Origin: JAGMES01 sp023128035
Lineage (GTDB): Bacteria > Bacillota > Halanaerobiia > DY22613
DNA length: 44,211 bases
NCBI GenBank assembly: GCA_030627905.1
Contig: DAOVRZ010000037.1
Location: 1-44,211 of the forward strand
Direction: 5' to 3'
Positions within the stretch are counted from its first letter, which is position 1; each line of letters begins with the position of its first letter. Below, one piece after another: positions 37,401 through 44,211 of this stretch. The notes beneath the pieces were generated by a model. That model did not search any database and was not told the DNA's origin. It saw nothing but the letters and a program-made list of their open reading frames with translations. Both the position numbers and the translations under genes were made by a program.

Positions 37401-40317
37401 TCACTTTGTATAACATCGCACTAGAACTAAATAGTTGAGAAAGGTCTAAAAGAAGTAGCTTCTTAGCATTAGGATTTACATTTTTTCGCTCTTCTTTTTT
37501 GCATTCAAAAATCGACGGAACTGACTCTGTTTTATTTTCAATTTGCGGGATTTTAAAATCTTCAATTCCTGCAAAATTGAGCAGGTCAGAGATTGATTTG
37601 ATATCTACAGGCAGATATGCATTATATTTTTGCAATAAAGCACTCTCATCTAAAATTTTCATCTCAACAGGTAATACATGCTTCAAACGTTCTTTGTCCA
37701 AAAAATACTCATTCAAAAAACTGGACTGATATTGACGAGTGAAACTTTTTGGAAATGGTAGTGTCTCTGGCAATTCATGAAAAGCTAAATTTCTTGATCT
37801 TAAAATATCCTCTTTTCGGACACCACTTGCCAATGCAAATTCTTCCATCTCTGTGTTAGGAAATATCTTTAAGATATGTATATATGGAAAATGAAGCCAT
37901 TTAACATCTTTGATAAAATTAAGTGTCATCAATGCCTCTTCTTCTGTCTCGGTTGGAAATCCATGCATTGTTGCTAACTCTAATATAATCTCTGGATGTT
38001 TGCTAGCAATATAATCAATAACATCTTTAAATTTATCCAAATCAAGATTTTTCTTTAAAAGTTTTTGCAATCTCGGTGATGCAGTTTCTAATGAAAGATT
38101 GATGCCACGTGTCCCAGCCTCAACCATCAAATCTATGTAATCTGGTGTCAATATATCCCCTCTTAGGCCATTTGGAAAGAATATCTGGATATCTAGTCTG
38201 TTTTTAATAATCATTTTGAATAGTCTACCACTATTCTCTTTATCCAGGTTAAAACAATCATCAATCACAGCAAAATTTCTAACACCTTTTTTGTAATAAT
38301 ACTCTATCTCAGAATAAATATTTTCAGCAGTCCGATGTACATGGAACTTTGACCAGATTTTATGACAATATAGACAATGATAAGGACAACCTCTAGTAGT
38401 CTGCAATGAGATAGAATTATTAACACTAGCCATACCGATTTTATTCTTATACATGCTTAAATCAATCAAAGAACGATCTGGCATTGGAAGTTTATCAAAT
38501 TCTTTAATATGTGCTCTGGGTTTTGTCACAACAATCTCCACTTGATTAGATTGATAGTTTTCTAAGGCAGTAAAAATAATCTCTTTACGACTTAATTCAT
38601 CTGTTATTACAATTTTAGCATTCGAGTTTTCAAGCATATACAAGATTCTTTCTTCTGGATAGTCAGGATCTATTGGTAAATAAGCTCCACCAGCTTTTAA
38701 GATTGCCAATAGACTAATTACCATTTCTAAAGAACGTTCCAACATTATGCCAACTACAGTTTCAACAGTAACTCCACTCTTTCTTAAAATTCGTGCTAAT
38801 TGGTTCGCTTTTTCATTTAACTCTTGATAGGTTAGCTTCTCTTCCTCAAACTCTACTGCAATCCTTTGAGGTGTTCTTTTAACCTGTTCTTCAATGAGTT
38901 GCTGAATGGTTTTATTACTTTCATAAGCTCTAGCGGTATTGTTAAAATCAAATAATAGCTGGTTTCTCTCTTCAATTGGCAAAATATCCAATTCAGATAC
39001 TTTGCGCGTTGAATTTTCCGCAATCTCTGTTAAAACTCTTTGCAGGTGATTACTCATATGTTCAATAGTCTTTTTTTTGAAAACCTCTGCATTATAGATA
39101 AAATTAACCTCAATATCTTTTAAGAGTACAACTTCTACTGTTAAATCAAAGTTAGGCATTTCAAATGAATTATAGGAATTTACTTTTAGTAAATTTGCAT
39201 CAGATTTAAGCTTTTCAAAGAAATCAAAATTCTCAATAACCACAATCGAATCAAATAAATTATCTTGTCCATTGAATTCACTATAAGATTTGATATCGAC
39301 TAATGGGGTACACTCATAATTTTGTCTTTCAATCGCATCTTTGTTCACCGAAGATATATAATCGCAAATTCTATCTTGAGTTGAATTCTTGATGATCATT
39401 GGAACAGTGTTAATAAATAGCCCAACAATATTTTCAAGCCCTTCTATAGCCGCAGGTCTCCCGGATACAGTTGTTCCAAAGATAACCTGATCAGTATTAT
39501 TATATTTCTGTAACAAAATTCCCCAGGCTGTATTGATAATCGAGCCAACTGTTACTTTTATCTTTTTTGCTAAATCTTCAAGTTTATTTGTTAAACCATC
39601 TGGCAAACGAAACAGTTGATTATCAACCCTTTTAATACTATTATGTGGATTCATATCAATTGGCAACAAAGTCTTATTTTGATAACCTTGTAAATATGTA
39701 CGCCAATATTTTTCTTGCTGCTCTTTATCCTGATTATTTAGCCATTTTAGATATTCTTTAAACTTATTTTTACTTGGTTTCGTAAGAATTTTACCTAAAC
39801 CAATACTATTATAAGTATTAAAAAATTCTTGCAGTAAAATTCCCATACTCCAACCATCGTACAATATATGATGATTGTTTAAGATCATCTCATAATTATC
39901 TTCAGCAAGCCGACATAGGGTAATTCTAAAGACTGGCCCTGTCTTTAGGTCAAACTTCTCTTTTCTTTCCTCAATACGTAGTTTTTCAATCTCTTGCTCT
40001 CTGTGAACTGGATCAATTGATGTAAAATCATACTCATTAATTTTTATCGGTTGCTCTTTTAAAACAATCTGAGCCGGTTTATTAATATTATCCCATCGGA
40101 AAACGGTTCGGAGCATTTCATTGTTTTCAATCACAAAATTCCATGCCTCTTTAAATGCTTGAATACTAATCTCTCCAGATATATTTAAGCTTAATTGAGA
40201 AAAATATTCTTCAGAATTTGGATTACTTAGATAATGAAATAATATCCCCTCTTGCATCACACTTAAACTTAAGATATCTTGGACATTCTGTTTATCTATT
40301 TTATTAACAGATTTCAC
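34411..40317 (-). CDS. NRPS C-A-PCP with A domain interrupted by radical SAM-B12 and PP-loop domains
   Basis: A protein of about 1970 aa (numbered from TTG 40323; GTG 40317 has better spacing to AGGTGA). C domain 1-445 has HHILYDGW (H151-D156). The A domain starts at about 465 with motif A2 (LKAGGAYLPID) and breaks at about 577. Residues 600-1140 are a radical SAM domain (CPYHCLYC; C646, C650, C653) followed by a B12-binding-type domain (LLLLDLSQL, TGGPYASS, GEGEYTF). A resumes with YTSGSIGKPKGV at 1159, through NTYGPTE and YKTGDVG to RGYRMELGEIE, then breaks again at about 1445. A zinc-ribbon PP-loop domain follows (CQQC 1454-1457, CNNC 1474-1477, YSGGQGSA 1517-1524, CKGC 1589-1592). A ends with NGKINKKALP near 1835, and PCP has GGNSL (S1891). 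The insert resembles WbpG/TIGR03573 amidotransferases and more distantly AANH thioamide enzymes. Code D-P-W-M-L-G-T-I-N fits no standard amino acid I know. Confidence 0.92.
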   Translation of the reverse strand: MKSVNKIDKQNVQDILSLSVMQEGILFHYLSNPNSEEYFSQLSLNISGEISIQAFKEAWNFVIENNEMLRTVFRWDNINKPAQIVLKEQPIKINEYDFTSIDPVHREQEIEKLRIEERKEKFDLKTGPVFRITLCRLAEDNYEMILNNHHILYDGWSMGILLQEFFNTYNSIGLGKILTKPSKNKFKEYLKWLNNQDKEQQEKYWRTYLQGYQNKTLLPIDMNPHNSIKRVDNQLFRLPDGLTNKLEDLAKKIKVTVGSIINTAWGILLQKYNNTDQVIFGTTVSGRPAAIEGLENIVGLFINTVPMIIKNSTQDRICDYISSVNKDAIERQNYECTPLVDIKSYSEFNGQDNLFDSIVVIENFDFFEKLKSDANLLKVNSYNSFEMPNFDLTVEVVLLKDIEVNFIYNAEVFKKKTIEHMSNHLQRVLTEIAENSTRKVSELDILPIEERNQLLFDFNNTARAYESNKTIQQLIEEQVKRTPQRIAVEFEEEKLTYQELNEKANQLARILRKSGVTVETVVGIMLERSLEMVISLLAILKAGGAYLPIDPDYPEERILYMLENSNAKIVITDELSRKEIIFTALENYQSNQVEIVVTKPRAHIKEFDKLPMPDRSLIDLSMYKNKIGMASVNNSISLQTTRGCPYHCLYCHKIWSKFHVHRTAENIYSEIEYYYKKGVRNFAVIDDCFNLDKENSGRLFKMIIKNRLDIQIFFPNGLRGDILTPDYIDLMVEAGTRGINLSLETASPRLQKLLKKNLDLDKFKDVIDYIASKHPEIILELATMHGFPTETEEEALMTLNFIKDVKWLHFPYIHILKIFPNTEMEEFALASGVRKEDILRSRNLAFHELPETLPFPKSFTRQYQSSFLNEYFLDKERLKHVLPVEMKILDESALLQKYNAYLPVDIKSISDLLNFAGIEDFKIPQIENKTESVPSIFECKKEERKNVNPNAKKLLLLDLSQLFSSSAMLYKVIEQPIGLIYLLTYLNQEFGNQIDGRIYKSGNDFDSYEELKSLVEEFKPDLIGIRTLTIFKEFFHETVALLRQWGVEAPIITGGPYASSDYDTILQDKNVNLVMFGEGEYTFKELLEKMLENDFKLPDTEVLQTIKGIGFVENWEKVEDKSRKIIFLDRLADSIMREDTRNLDSITTGDSLAYVMYTSGSIGKPKGVMVEHSQVNNCINWMQDEFRLTQDDRILQRTNLTFDPSVWEIFWPLQLGGMVKLITNEQSKDAEYLIQLISSEEKLAMMYTPASLLTGMTYLLNSKSFDGKLRLPWLLIGAEPINMDVVKNFYTYFDGKIVNTYGPTECTINNTYYYLEQDDPRVVVPIGRPVANNQIYILSRDEQLLPIKISGEICIAGDSVARGYINNAEKTSEFFIDNPCGEGKLYKTGDVGRWLEDGTIEIMGRIDNQVKIRGYRMELGEIETALLKHKSIINCTVIVRDQHDDQDEIQTCQQCGITSIYPDITINEDGICNNCDNLSNYKEMADKYFRRLDDLERLIKENKSMDGKYDCLVLYSGGQGSAYALYTLVQMGVKVLALTYDNGYLTKSDLINIKEITQKLGVDNVVLTHENTDKILRESLETAHTVCKGCFFTSSSIAAEYAYKNNIKVVIGATLSRGQIIENKLLKFYKQGISEPFEIERELFNIQKRLPGLEEKTFEYIGIDDVSDGTVYDFIKTIDFYRYCDISNEDMISYLNDKDSYWKSRKDYAIYSTNCPLKQIGDYAHLQEVKYHYYGAATSWEKRLGHLSLENMQEDLQCNVTPKGYNNFLKRIGINKDILLKKVESKYLTAYYEADDDLPIAKLREHLLESLPEYMIPTYFTKLDQLPLDSNGKINKKALPKPMGLMETGTQYVAPRNEIETKIVEIWQKALQIDRVGIKDSFFALGGNSLSIIKVNEKINKVLDHEIKLMDMFKYHTIEMFMDYYENQFGAEIKEMSVEDSIDAILERFKKGEITMEEADQLMKHLLG

Positions 40318-40343
40318 CCACAATCACCTACTTATAGTTTGTT

Positions 40344-40369
40344 AAGCCCCTTATTTAGATAAGGGGCTT
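40344..40369 (+). terminator. Strong hairpin with plus-strand T-tail between two minus-strand NRPS genes
   Basis: AAGCCCCTTAT (40344-40354) pairs perfectly over 11 bp with ATAAGGGGCTT (40359-40369) around TTAG, followed by TTTT on the plus strand. On the coding (minus) strand no T-run follows, so it would not terminate the operon by the classic mechanism but might pause polymerase or mark an mRNA processing site. It sits between the stop of the upstream NRPS and the start of the downstream one. Confidence 0.6.
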
Positions 40370-40384
40370 TTTTGCAACCTATCT

Positions 40385-43300
40385 TCAATCCCTATTCAAT
40401 ATTTCTTGTAGTTTTATAAAAAATTTCTCCTGATCATTGTACATTTCTTCTAAGTTGTTTATTATCTCATTTAAAAACTTATCAACATCACCTTCAGTTT
40501 TTGTTACATCTTCACATTGGTTAAAGAAGTTCTCACATTGTTTGATACTATTCTCTGAATCAACTGCAAAGTCATCATAAATAGAGTAATATTTATCAAA
40601 ATCCATCAAAAAATCTCTAAAAAAGATATACTTATACTTCCAGCCATTAAAAATTGCGGCTAAGAAATCAAGTAATTCGTCATGCTTTTCTTTATGGTCT
40701 TTTATATTTATAATAACTCGCTTAATCTCTTCTATTGCTCCCAAACCAAATCTGACAAAATGTTTTTTCCCTTTTATTTCAGTTTCTTTACTCTTTGAAG
40801 CTAGGAATTCATCAATTATCTTTTGGAGAATTTCCTTTCCTAGTTCTTTTAAATTATATCTTTGTAGATTGTTGGTATTGCATTCAATAATCATATACGG
40901 CTGGCTAGCCTCATACATTGGATATCCTTTCATAAAATCCATAGCACGTATTCCCTTAAAAGCATTATGAAAATCATCTTTTGGAATTTCTCCAAAATAA
41001 TTATACGTGCTATCATAAACCAGATAGCCATTTTCTCTGATATCAACCAAACTTAAAACATGTGGGGCTCCTATTATTTCAATAGTTTTTCTACTCTCTG
41101 TTCTACGAATCCATTCTTCTGGATCAGAATGATAATCTGGTGAATAGTTTAAGAAATATGTTGATCCAGCTACTAGAACCAATTCATTATTCTTTAACCG
41201 CTTATCAAAATACTCCAAAGCTTCTTCTAGAGAATTACAACACTTATTTTCTATAGAAATGTCCATTTTTTCTAGATACGTAGGAAAACCAATTAATTGA
41301 GCTAATGGAACCTCAAATGGCCATAGTTTATCCTCGGAATATTCACAAGTTATTACAGTCCCACCTTCTACAGCAAGCATATAGCCTTTTTCCATCTCAT
41401 AATTATGTTCATACTTTAATTTTTCCAGAATAATCCCCATCAAACAGGAAAAATAATACTGATACTCCGCTGTTACAGTGAAGTTTTTATTATAATTTTC
41501 TTTCTTACTGATTGTTAATTCTTCTACTTCATCAGATTTTGTCTGTTTCAAAATTACTTCATTACATATTTTTGTAATTGTCTCATAGGTTAATATATCT
41601 CTTACTGAAATATTAAGTTTTTCTTGATTAGTTTTTGTTACTATCTTTATAGCCTTTAATGAATGCCCACCCAATTCAAAGAATTTATCATTGACTCCTA
41701 CCTTTTCAACACCTAATACTTCAGACCATACTGCCGCTAATTTTTTTTCGATTTCTGTTTCAGGAGCTACATATTTAGTAATTAAATTAATCTCACCATC
41801 TGGCTTCGGTAAAGCTTTTCTGTCAACTTTACCATTTGACGTAATTGGTACTTTTTCTATCTGTATGAAGAAGGAAGGAATCATATAGTTAGGCAACTTT
41901 TTAGCTAAATATTCTCTTATCTCTGAGATTACTAATTTAGATTCTTCTGTACATACCAAATACGCCACTAAATATGTATTTCCATCTTGTTCAATATAAT
42001 CCACCACTAATGCTTGATTAACAGAATCATATTTTAATAGCTGACTCTCAATCTCACCAAACTCAATCCTATAACCTCTAATTTTTACCTGATGATCAAT
42101 TCTACCCAAAAATTCAAGATTACCATCTGATAACCTTCTGGCAAGATCACCTGTTTTATACATTCTCTTACCAGATACGAATGGATTTTGAATAAATCTC
42201 TCATCCGTCAATTCGGGTCGGTTTAAATATCCCCGAGCTATTCCATCACCTGAGATATAAACTTCGCCAACACAACCTTCTGGCATAAGTTGCAAATCTT
42301 GATTCAATAGATAAATCTGGACATTATCTGCTGGTGTACCAATCGGCACTGATATTCTTTGATCTTTTTCAGGGTGATATTGATGAATCATACAACCTAC
42401 AACTGTCTCTGTTGGGCCATATTCATTGTAAATTTCAATTTTTCCTGCAAACTTTTCGTAAATCTCTTTTGCGAGATCTACTTTGAAATCCTCTCCACCT
42501 ACAATTATTCGCTTCAATCTTGTTGTTTCGATCTCTAAATCATTAACAAGTTTTAAATGAATTGGCGTTAATTTTATCACATCAACTTGATTATCTTCAA
42601 AAATTTTCGCAATAAGTGACTCTTTATTCTCATTTTGATAGATAATCAACCGATTGCCTGTAATCAATGGCAGATACATCGATGTAACCGTTAGATCAAA
42701 TGAGAGTGATGAATACAATGGGAATATGCAAACTTCTTCTTTAATATACTTTTTACTGGCCCAATATAGATAATTCATCAAACCTTGCTGAGTAATCATT
42801 ACCCCTTTCGGTCTACCTGTTGAACCTGAGGTATAGATAATATAAGTTAAGTCAGTTGAAGAACTGATATTTTCTAAATTCGCAGCATTACATGTGTATA
42901 AACTCTCATCATCTAGCTCAATTATTATTCCCTCAAAATTTGCTAAACCCTTTAAACGACTTTGAGTTAACAAAATTGATGTACTGCTATCTCTTAACAT
43001 ATATTGAATGCGTTCTACTGGATATTCAGAATCCATAGGCAAATATGCTCCTCCAGCTTTTAAAATTCCTAAAACTCCACTAATCATCTCAAAAGAATGT
43101 TCTACTATAATTCCTACGATTTGATCTGGTTTTACACCGTTTCCTCGCAATATTCTAGCAAGTTGATTGGCTTTTTGATTTAGTTCTTGATAAGTCATCT
43201 GTTGATTTTCAAAACAAACTGCAACTTGATCTGGCGTTTTCTGAACCTGTTCTTCAATAAGTTGATGGATGATCCTTTCTTTTGGATATGCTGCATTAGT

Positions 43301-44211
43301 CTGATTCAAATCATATACTAATCTTTCTTTTTCTTCATCAGAGAGAAACTGAATATTTGACAACTTAATCTCTGGTTCTTCAACAATTGAATGTAAGATA
43401 TTCTTAAAATGTCTGACAAGTCTATCAATCGTCTCTCTTTTAAAAAGTTTTGTAGAATACTCTAGATTAAAGCTAAGTCCATGTAACGTTTCAGTCGCCT
43501 GTAATGTTAAATCAAATTTTGCTACTTTGCCTTCAAATTTATATGGAACAAATTTAAAATCTTTAATTGTATATTCACCGATCTCTATATTCTGAAATAC
43601 AAACATAGTGTCAAACAATGGATTTCTACTAAAATCCCTAGGGATTAAATCTCTTTCTAAATCCAACTTTTCTACCAACATTTCAAATTGAAAATCTTGA
43701 TTCTCAAAAGCTAAGAAAGTACTCTCTTTAACTTCTGTTAAGAACTCAATAAATGGTTTTTCAACCGCTGGATAATTTCTCAAAGCTAAAGTGTTAACAA
43801 ACATACCGATGATTTTTTCAAGATCTGCATGAGGACGACCCGCAATAGATGAACCAACTATTATATCTTCTTGATTAGTGTATTTATGTAGCAAAACATT
43901 ATATGCTGCTAAAAGAGTCATGTACAAAGTAGCACCATTTTTCTTCGCTAAATCTTTTAATTTGTCACTCAACTCTTTACTTAATGCAAAATCCATCTCC
44001 TCACCAGCGTAATTAACTACTAATAGTCGTGGATAATCAGTCGGCATATTTAATACAGGAATTTCTCCATTAAAAGTATCTAACCAGTATTCTTCTTGTA
44101 GTTGTAAAAACTTAGACTCGAATAGTTTATTCTGCCATACAGCGAAATCTTTATATTGTATTCTTAATGGTGATAAATCTTCTCCAAGATACAAACTCAT
44201 AAAATCATTTA
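40385..44211 (-). CDS. NRPS C(partial)-A-PCP-BtrH-like, truncated by window edge
   Basis: The frame is open to the right edge without a stop. The first ATG inside (44200) falls within a condensation domain (LRIQYKDFAVWQ), so the N-terminus is outside the window. Visible are the C-terminal half of a C domain (to about 290, with VGSSIAGRPH and GMFVNTLALR), an A domain (about 310-830; YTSGSTGRPKGV, NEYGPTE, YKTGDLA) and a PCP (FFELGGHSLKA). The last 340 residues include GAPHVLSLVDIRENGYLVYD, matching BtrH-like domains at the His segment. The code D-L-T-K-I-G-E-V-G equals the Asn signature DLTKLGEVGK except at one place, so Asn is predicted. There is no thioesterase; the BtrH-like domain may release or transfer the chain. 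Downstream are 61 nt, including a hairpin, before the interrupted-A NRPS. Confidence 0.93.
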   Translation of the reverse strand, partial: NDFMSLYLGEDLSPLRIQYKDFAVWQNKLFESKFLQLQEEYWLDTFNGEIPVLNMPTDYPRLLVVNYAGEEMDFALSKELSDKLKDLAKKNGATLYMTLLAAYNVLLHKYTNQEDIIVGSSIAGRPHADLEKIIGMFVNTLALRNYPAVEKPFIEFLTEVKESTFLAFENQDFQFEMLVEKLDLERDLIPRDFSRNPLFDTMFVFQNIEIGEYTIKDFKFVPYKFEGKVAKFDLTLQATETLHGLSFNLEYSTKLFKRETIDRLVRHFKNILHSIVEEPEIKLSNIQFLSDEEKERLVYDLNQTNAAYPKERIIHQLIEEQVQKTPDQVAVCFENQQMTYQELNQKANQLARILRGNGVKPDQIVGIIVEHSFEMISGVLGILKAGGAYLPMDSEYPVERIQYMLRDSSTSILLTQSRLKGLANFEGIIIELDDESLYTCNAANLENISSSTDLTYIIYTSGSTGRPKGVMITQQGLMNYLYWASKKYIKEEVCIFPLYSSLSFDLTVTSMYLPLITGNRLIIYQNENKESLIAKIFEDNQVDVIKLTPIHLKLVNDLEIETTRLKRIIVGGEDFKVDLAKEIYEKFAGKIEIYNEYGPTETVVGCMIHQYHPEKDQRISVPIGTPADNVQIYLLNQDLQLMPEGCVGEVYISGDGIARGYLNRPELTDERFIQNPFVSGKRMYKTGDLARRLSDGNLEFLGRIDHQVKIRGYRIEFGEIESQLLKYDSVNQALVVDYIEQDGNTYLVAYLVCTEESKLVISEIREYLAKKLPNYMIPSFFIQIEKVPITSNGKVDRKALPKPDGEINLITKYVAPETEIEKKLAAVWSEVLGVEKVGVNDKFFELGGHSLKAIKIVTKTNQEKLNISVRDILTYETITKICNEVILKQTKSDEVEELTISKKENYNKNFTVTAEYQYYFSCLMGIILEKLKYEHNYEMEKGYMLAVEGGTVITCEYSEDKLWPFEVPLAQLIGFPTYLEKMDISIENKCCNSLEEALEYFDKRLKNNELVLVAGSTYFLNYSPDYHSDPEEWIRRTESRKTIEIIGAPHVLSLVDIRENGYLVYDSTYNYFGEIPKDDFHNAFKGIRAMDFMKGYPMYEASQPYMIIECNTNNLQRYNLKELGKEILQKIIDEFLASKSKETEIKGKKHFVRFGLGAIEEIKRVIINIKDHKEKHDELLDFLAAIFNGWKYKYIFFRDFLMDFDKYYSIYDDFAVDSENSIKQCENFFNQCEDVTKTEGDVDKFLNEIINNLEEMYNDQEKFFIKLQEILNRD

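Noticed and set aside
36880..38600. Idea that the radical SAM part is a separate gene with its own start
   Set aside because: The frame is continuous through both borders, no ribosome site precedes the domain, and the A-domain halves on both sides complement each other exactly.

Overview
This window is almost entirely a non-ribosomal peptide / polyketide (NRPS/PKS) biosynthetic locus. Every intact gene is on the minus strand, so transcription runs from the right edge to the left. The DNA is AT-rich, with strong AGGAGG-type ribosome binding sites, frequent TTG/GTG starts, AT-less PKS modules and several radical-SAM-type proteins. This suggests a low-GC Bacillota, probably an anaerobe. A Halanaerobiales- or Clostridia-like host is only a guess. 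The left edge and the 30.3-32.4 kb interval hold decayed insertion sequences, pseudogenes and palindromes, so the locus looks like an accessory island.

Right block (32.4-44.2 kb): a 5'-truncated NRPS (C-A-PCP, Asn-like code) ends in a BtrH-like domain. Next comes a highly unusual NRPS (C-A-PCP) whose single A domain is split twice, by a radical SAM/B12-binding unit between motifs A2 and A3 and by a zinc-ribbon PP-loop ATPase between A8 and A10. A minimal KS-ACP PKS protein without AT follows. A weak minus-strand terminator then separates this block from about 2 kb of debris that includes a dead B12-radical SAM gene and transposase fragments.

Left block (0.55-30.3 kb), in transcription order: SHMT-like enzyme, class III aminotransferase-like enzyme, NRPS C-A(Asn-like)-PCP-E, (broken small gene), stand-alone ACP, two GT1 glycosyltransferases, two paralogous SPASM/radical-SAM-like proteins, NRPS C-FkbH-PCP-C-A(Tyr-like)-PCP-half C, PKS KS-KR-ACP-BtrH-like, a class C beta-lactamase-fold serine hydrolase, two ABC half-exporters, a 24-codon small ORF and a stand-alone BtrH-like protein. 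Spacing is tight or overlapping, which fits one long operon.

How it may work (inference): PLP enzymes supply an unusual amino acid. The assembly lines combine Asn-like, Tyr-like and glycerate-derived units with ketide extension from an AT supplied in trans (none is encoded here). BtrH-like domains may release or transfer chains to an amine or alcohol. Glycosyltransferases, the serine hydrolase and the ABC exporter would handle modification, self-protection and export; C-A(Asn)-PCP-E plus hydrolase plus ABC pair recalls N-acyl-D-Asn prodrug systems. The most novel feature is the doubly interrupted A domain, followed by the C-FkbH-PCP module and the three BtrH-like domains.
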